Assembly (NCBI GenBank): GCA_045807945.1
Contig: JBJMGI010000084.1
Coordinates: forward strand, 19,793 to 83,792
DNA: 64,000 nt
Direction of reading: 5' to 3'
DNA from: CAVQGF01 sp045807945
GTDB taxonomy: Bacteria; Acidobacteriota; Terriglobia; Terriglobales; Acidobacteriaceae
Position numbers and translations under genes: made by a program. Below, piece by piece: positions 61,408 to 64,000 of this stretch. Within the stretch, counting starts at the first letter, position 1. Each line of letters starts with the position of its first letter. The notes below the pieces were generated by a model. That model was given only the letters and a program-made list of their open reading frames with translations, was not told the DNA's origin and ran no database searches.

Positions 61408-62373
61408 TTACTTGCTGTTGTTGCAAGAGTCGTTCGACGGCTCAACACTCGAAACCACGAACGTCTTGTCGCCATGGTCCATCTTCATGCCGGAGCTGCT
61501 GCCGCTGCTCGAGCCATTGCTGGAGCTGCCGCTGGCGCTCTGGTCCGAAGCCGGCATGTTCCCGGTCGAGGCGGTAGTGCTGCCCGTTCCGCTGGCGCCC
61601 GAAGCCGTGGTATCGGCTGACGGAGTTCCGGAGCTGCTGCCGGTGCTGCTTGCACCCGTGCTGCTGCTTCCACCCATGCTGCCGCTCCCGGTGCTGGCGT
61701 TTCCGCTGGCGCCCGGCGTGCTCTCGCTCATAGCTCCGCCGCTCGAGGATCCCGACCCGCTGCCGCTAGGAGTAGTGGAGCTCATAGTCGAGCTGTTTCC
61801 GCCCGCGGTGGTCGTGGTGGTCGTGGTGGTGGTCTGGTTGGAAGCGCTGGTGGAGCCGCTGCCGCTCGAGGATCCGCTCATGCCAGAATTGCTGCTGGTC
61901 GAGCTGGAGCCGGAAGTGCCATTCTGCCAATCGCCGTGCAGCTTAACTGCTTTGCCGACTTGCGACGAAAGGTCCTGCGTGCTCTGCAGGTTGGCGAACT
62001 TACCGTTCTTTTCCTGCAGCATGTAGTTGCCGCCCTGCTGCACGACGCAGCCTTTGATCGTCTTACCGCCACTATTCGATGCGGAAGTGCTGGATCCGCT
62101 CGATCCTGAGCCGGACGAGCTGCCCGACTGCGCGCTGGTGTCGTTGCTGGTGCTGGTTCCGCTGGTCGCGTTGCCGCCGGTGCCCGTACCGCTGCCCTGG
62201 CCCGCTGGTCCGCCTGTGCCCGTAGCGCCGCCGGTGCCGGATGTAGCGCCCGCGCCTGCTCCGCCGCCGCTGCCGCCCGAACCTGCTCCGCCGCCGCCCT
62301 GCGCCATCGCTGCGAGCGACAGCAACAGTGTGACTGTCATCATCAACATCAAACTCGTGATCTTATTTCGCAT
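61408..62373 (-). CDS. Secreted Ser/Gly/Thr-rich protein with a small beta domain
   Basis: A 321-residue protein with a signal peptide (residues 1-24, ending AMAQ). About 75% of the mature protein is Ser, Gly, Thr, Ala or Asn with runs such as a nine-Thr run. Embedded at about residues 103-150 is a short folded domain (KTIKGCVVQQGGNYMLQEK, GKAVKLHGDW) like the DUF5818-type domains of acidobacterial exported proteins. The C-terminus (KTFVVSSVEPSNDSC) is again ordered. Probably an extracellular or cell-surface protein; function unknown. Confidence 0.75.
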   Translation of the reverse strand: MRNKITSLMLMMTVTLLLSLAAMAQGGGGAGSGGSGGGAGAGATSGTGGATGTGGPAGQGSGTGTGGNATSGTSTSNDTSAQSGSSSGSGSSGSSTSASNSGGKTIKGCVVQQGGNYMLQEKNGKFANLQSTQDLSSQVGKAVKLHGDWQNGTSGSSSTSSNSGMSGSSSGSGSTSASNQTTTTTTTTTAGGNSSTMSSTTPSGSGSGSSSGGAMSESTPGASGNASTGSGSMGGSSSTGASSTGSSSGTPSADTTASGASGTGSTTASTGNMPASDQSASGSSSNGSSSGSSSGMKMDHGDKTFVVSSVEPSNDSCNNSK

Positions 62374-62468
62374 GGTTCTCCTCCGGGGATTTCACCCTAT
62401 GGGTGTCGGATGCAACCTGAGAGAGAGAGGAGGGGAGAGTGAAGCGTCAATTCGCGAACGCAGAGGGA

Positions 62469-63563
62469 CTACTGGCGGACTGTAGGCTCGGCCGCGGGGC
62501 TCGACTCAGTAGCAGCGGGTGCCGGCTGAATCGAATCCACCAGCTTCTGCACCGAACCATTCGCCGGGGCCGCACTCTTCCGCGGACGCGGTCGGAATCC
62601 CTGCTCCTTCTGCGGCGCGCGCCAAAAATCCATGAACGATGTTTGGTGGACGCAGCTCACCGTGCAATTCGGCGCGCAATATTTTTCGGTCCGGAACTCG
62701 TGCTTCACGTCTTCGGTGGTGTATTCCGCCAGCGGCACGCCGGGGAAGCCGCGCTGCTGCGAGCAGTAATGCACCAAGCCGTTCTCGCATATATAGAGGT
62801 AGCGCGAGCCGGAGCGGCATCGCCAAGTGTTGGGCTCTCCGTGCGCGATCTTCTCCTGAAAATGGTTCAGGCGGGCATAGCTCGATTTCTCCAGCTTGCG
62901 GACTTCATAGAACACGCGCAGCGACTCCGGATCCAGCGGCTTCAGCTGCCCTTCACCATCGTGGATGATGCCGACCGTCGAAGTGAATCCGAGCGCCTGG
63001 GCGCGGCGCGCGATGACCAGTGCGTCATCCGGATGCTTCACTCCCCCGCCGACGACGGAGTTGATGTTCACGTGGAATTCGGCGTGCTGGCGCAGCATCT
63101 CTAATTTTTTGTCGAGGACCTTCAAGCTCTTGAACGAGATTTCGTCAGGCTGCAGGTTGTCGATGGAGATCTGCAGATGCTCCAGCCCCGCTTCGTTCAG
63201 TTTCTTGATGCGCTCCGGCACCAGCAGATAACCATTGGTGATCATGCCGGCGATGATGCCGTGCTTGCGGATGCAGGCGATGATGTCTTCGATCTCGGGA
63301 TGCATCAAAGGCTCGCCGCCGGAGATCACGATCAGCGTGGTTCCGAGCTCTGCCAGCTTGTCTACGCGGCGGTACATTTCTTCCAGCGGGACGGGTTTCG
63401 AGTGGTCGTCGTACTCGTTGCAATATCCGCACGCCAGATTGCAGCGCCTCATCGGGATGATCTGCGCCTGCACCACGTGGTCAGTCGAGACGAGCCCCTT
63501 CACGATCATCTTCGCTTCACGGAAGCGGCGGTGCATCGCGACGAGGGAGCGGCGTAGGGACAT
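62469..63563 (-). CDS. Radical SAM protein with SPASM-like domain
   Basis: A 364-residue enzyme. CNLACGYC (Cys41, 45, 48) binds the SAM-cleaving 4Fe-4S cluster; ISGGEPLMHPE is the GGEP motif. The C-terminal part (about 250-305) has several Cys: WRCRSGSRYLYI, HYCSQQ, YCAPNCTVSC, suggesting auxiliary clusters as in SPASM proteins that modify peptides or act as anaerobic maturases. The last 50 residues are Ala/Pro-rich. No precursor peptide gene is seen nearby. Confidence 0.85.
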   Translation of the reverse strand: MSLRRSLVAMHRRFREAKMIVKGLVSTDHVVQAQIIPMRRCNLACGYCNEYDDHSKPVPLEEMYRRVDKLAELGTTLIVISGGEPLMHPEIEDIIACIRKHGIIAGMITNGYLLVPERIKKLNEAGLEHLQISIDNLQPDEISFKSLKVLDKKLEMLRQHAEFHVNINSVVGGGVKHPDDALVIARRAQALGFTSTVGIIHDGEGQLKPLDPESLRVFYEVRKLEKSSYARLNHFQEKIAHGEPNTWRCRSGSRYLYICENGLVHYCSQQRGFPGVPLAEYTTEDVKHEFRTEKYCAPNCTVSCVHQTSFMDFWRAPQKEQGFRPRPRKSAAPANGSVQKLVDSIQPAPAATESSPAAEPTVRQ

Positions 63564-63596
63564 TTAGCTCAGGAGTGCAACCAACTATTATAAAAA

Positions 63597-63620
63597 AGCC
63601 GCCGCTATTTCGCGGCGGCT
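63597..63620 (-). terminator. Terminator of the gene at the right edge
   Basis: AGCCGCCGC pairs with GCGGCGGCT and the minus strand continues TTTTTTAT; 23 bp after the stop of the partial gene. Confidence 0.85.
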
Positions 63621-63642
63621 CGGAACCTTAGAAGCAACGGGA

Positions 63643-64000
63643 CTAGTCGCCGAAAACTTCTTCCTTCTCCTCTTCCTTCTTGGCGGGAGCGGTGTTGACC
63701 AGTTGGCCGAGGGAAACAAAGCCCTGGCCTTCCTGCTCTTTCTCGCCCAGGATGTGCTTGCGATAGAGCTTAGCCATCTCCGCGTTCTTTACCGGATCGA
63801 TCTTACCGGCCTTCGCGTCACGCGCGCGCAGCTTCTCTTCGCGCGAGTTCTTGGCGATGCCCAGCTTGTCGAGCGTGTCGTTGGCGGCGGCGTTCACGTG
63901 CGCTTCCACCAGGTTCAGCTTGTGGTCGCTTCCGTCCATCGCGACCTTCTTGCCGCCGGCGAAGATCTCGTGACGTCCGTGCTCCTCATACCACTTGGTG
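63643..64000 (-). CDS. C-terminal part of an unidentified protein (cut by window edge)
   Basis: The frame is open to the edge and gives 118 residues, from TKWYEEHGRHEIFAGG at the edge to a Lys/Glu-rich end (KKEEEKEEVFGD). An internal Met at 63939 is not a likely start because the coding sequence clearly continues upstream. The visible part is charged and helical; no motif is recognised, so I do not assign a function. Confidence 0.6.
   Translation of the reverse strand, partial: TKWYEEHGRHEIFAGGKKVAMDGSDHKLNLVEAHVNAAANDTLDKLGIAKNSREEKLRARDAKAGKIDPVKNAEMAKLYRKHILGEKEQEGQGFVSLGQLVNTAPAKKEEEKEEVFGD

Noticed and set aside
61289..61426. Upstream extension of the ABM-domain protein
   Set aside because: It runs through the neighbouring terminator; GTG 61288 has a strong ribosome binding site and matches family length.
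61412..62026. Plus-strand ORF rich in Leu/Pro/Val
   Set aside because: Mirror image of the Ser/Gly-rich minus-strand gene, which has a signal peptide.
1..64000. tRNA, rRNA, CRISPR arrays, IS elements, prophage, attachment sites
   Set aside because: Scanned intergenic regions by eye; no cloverleaf, repeat-spacer pattern, transposase or integrase was found. A tRNAscan/Infernal run would settle small RNAs.

Overview
The window looks like chromosomal DNA of a GC-rich Gram-negative soil-type bacterium, most probably an acidobacterium of the Koribacter/Terriglobia kind. This is inferred from gene content: an AroD-AroE fusion, paired TonB proteins without receptors, Gly/Ser-rich secreted proteins, YtxH proteins, LPS-type envelope genes, and FolD/PlsX/FabD/EF-P house-keeping neighbourhoods. 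There are no rRNA or tRNA genes, no CRISPR array, no insertion sequence and no prophage that I can see. Gene density is high and most genes sit in short operons with overlapping or touching start and stop codons.

Region by region. 1-5.4 kb: membrane proteins, a LOG protein, ThiE, and a sigma factor followed by a zinc-finger anti-sigma factor with an unusual C-terminal sensor-like domain. 5.4-13.3 kb: mostly house-keeping genes (a small Trm112 gene, FolD, CoaE, HtrA-type protease, GNAT, YjbR, sugar-phosphate isomerase, AsnRS, arginase). 13.4-17.3 kb: GT39 glycosyltransferase, Ddl, a ceramidase-like CREST membrane hydrolase. 17.3-22.3 kb (minus strand): YceD-RpmF-PlsX-FabD, type IV pilin, YtxH protein, TPR membrane protein. 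22.4-23.2 kb: two broken genes. 23.4-29.6 kb: glutamate dehydrogenase, PgsA, AMMECR1, OmpA-like protein, AroDE. 29.6-38.3 kb: diguanylate cyclase with a coupled glycosyltransferase-like ORF, large AsmA protein, DksA-type protein, NtrC-type regulator, orphan GvpF/L protein.

38.6-44.4 kb is the most interesting part: two convergent metal-handling operons. The plus-strand one encodes a Cys-rich exported protein, a putative outer-membrane barrel, a MerP/HMA-type periplasmic protein whose first metal-binding Cys codon is an in-frame UGA (candidate selenocysteine, with a hairpin in the right place for a bacterial SECIS), and a MerT-like three-helix membrane protein. The minus-strand one encodes a small CxxC protein, a porin-like barrel and ZnuA/ZnuB-type ABC components without an ATPase. 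44.4-53 kb: MBL hydrolase, TrpE-TrpG, a PAS histidine kinase, PilZ protein, a FecR-like secreted protein, and two tandem TonB proteins, the first preceded by an ECF-type promoter. 53-64 kb: YtxH protein, disordered basic protein, several secreted proteins (beta-propeller, HExxE protein, Asp-box sialidase-like protein), EF-P with an unusual tip residue, acylphosphatase, Apt, ABM-domain protein, a Ser/Gly-rich protein, a radical SAM/SPASM protein and a protein cut by the window edge.
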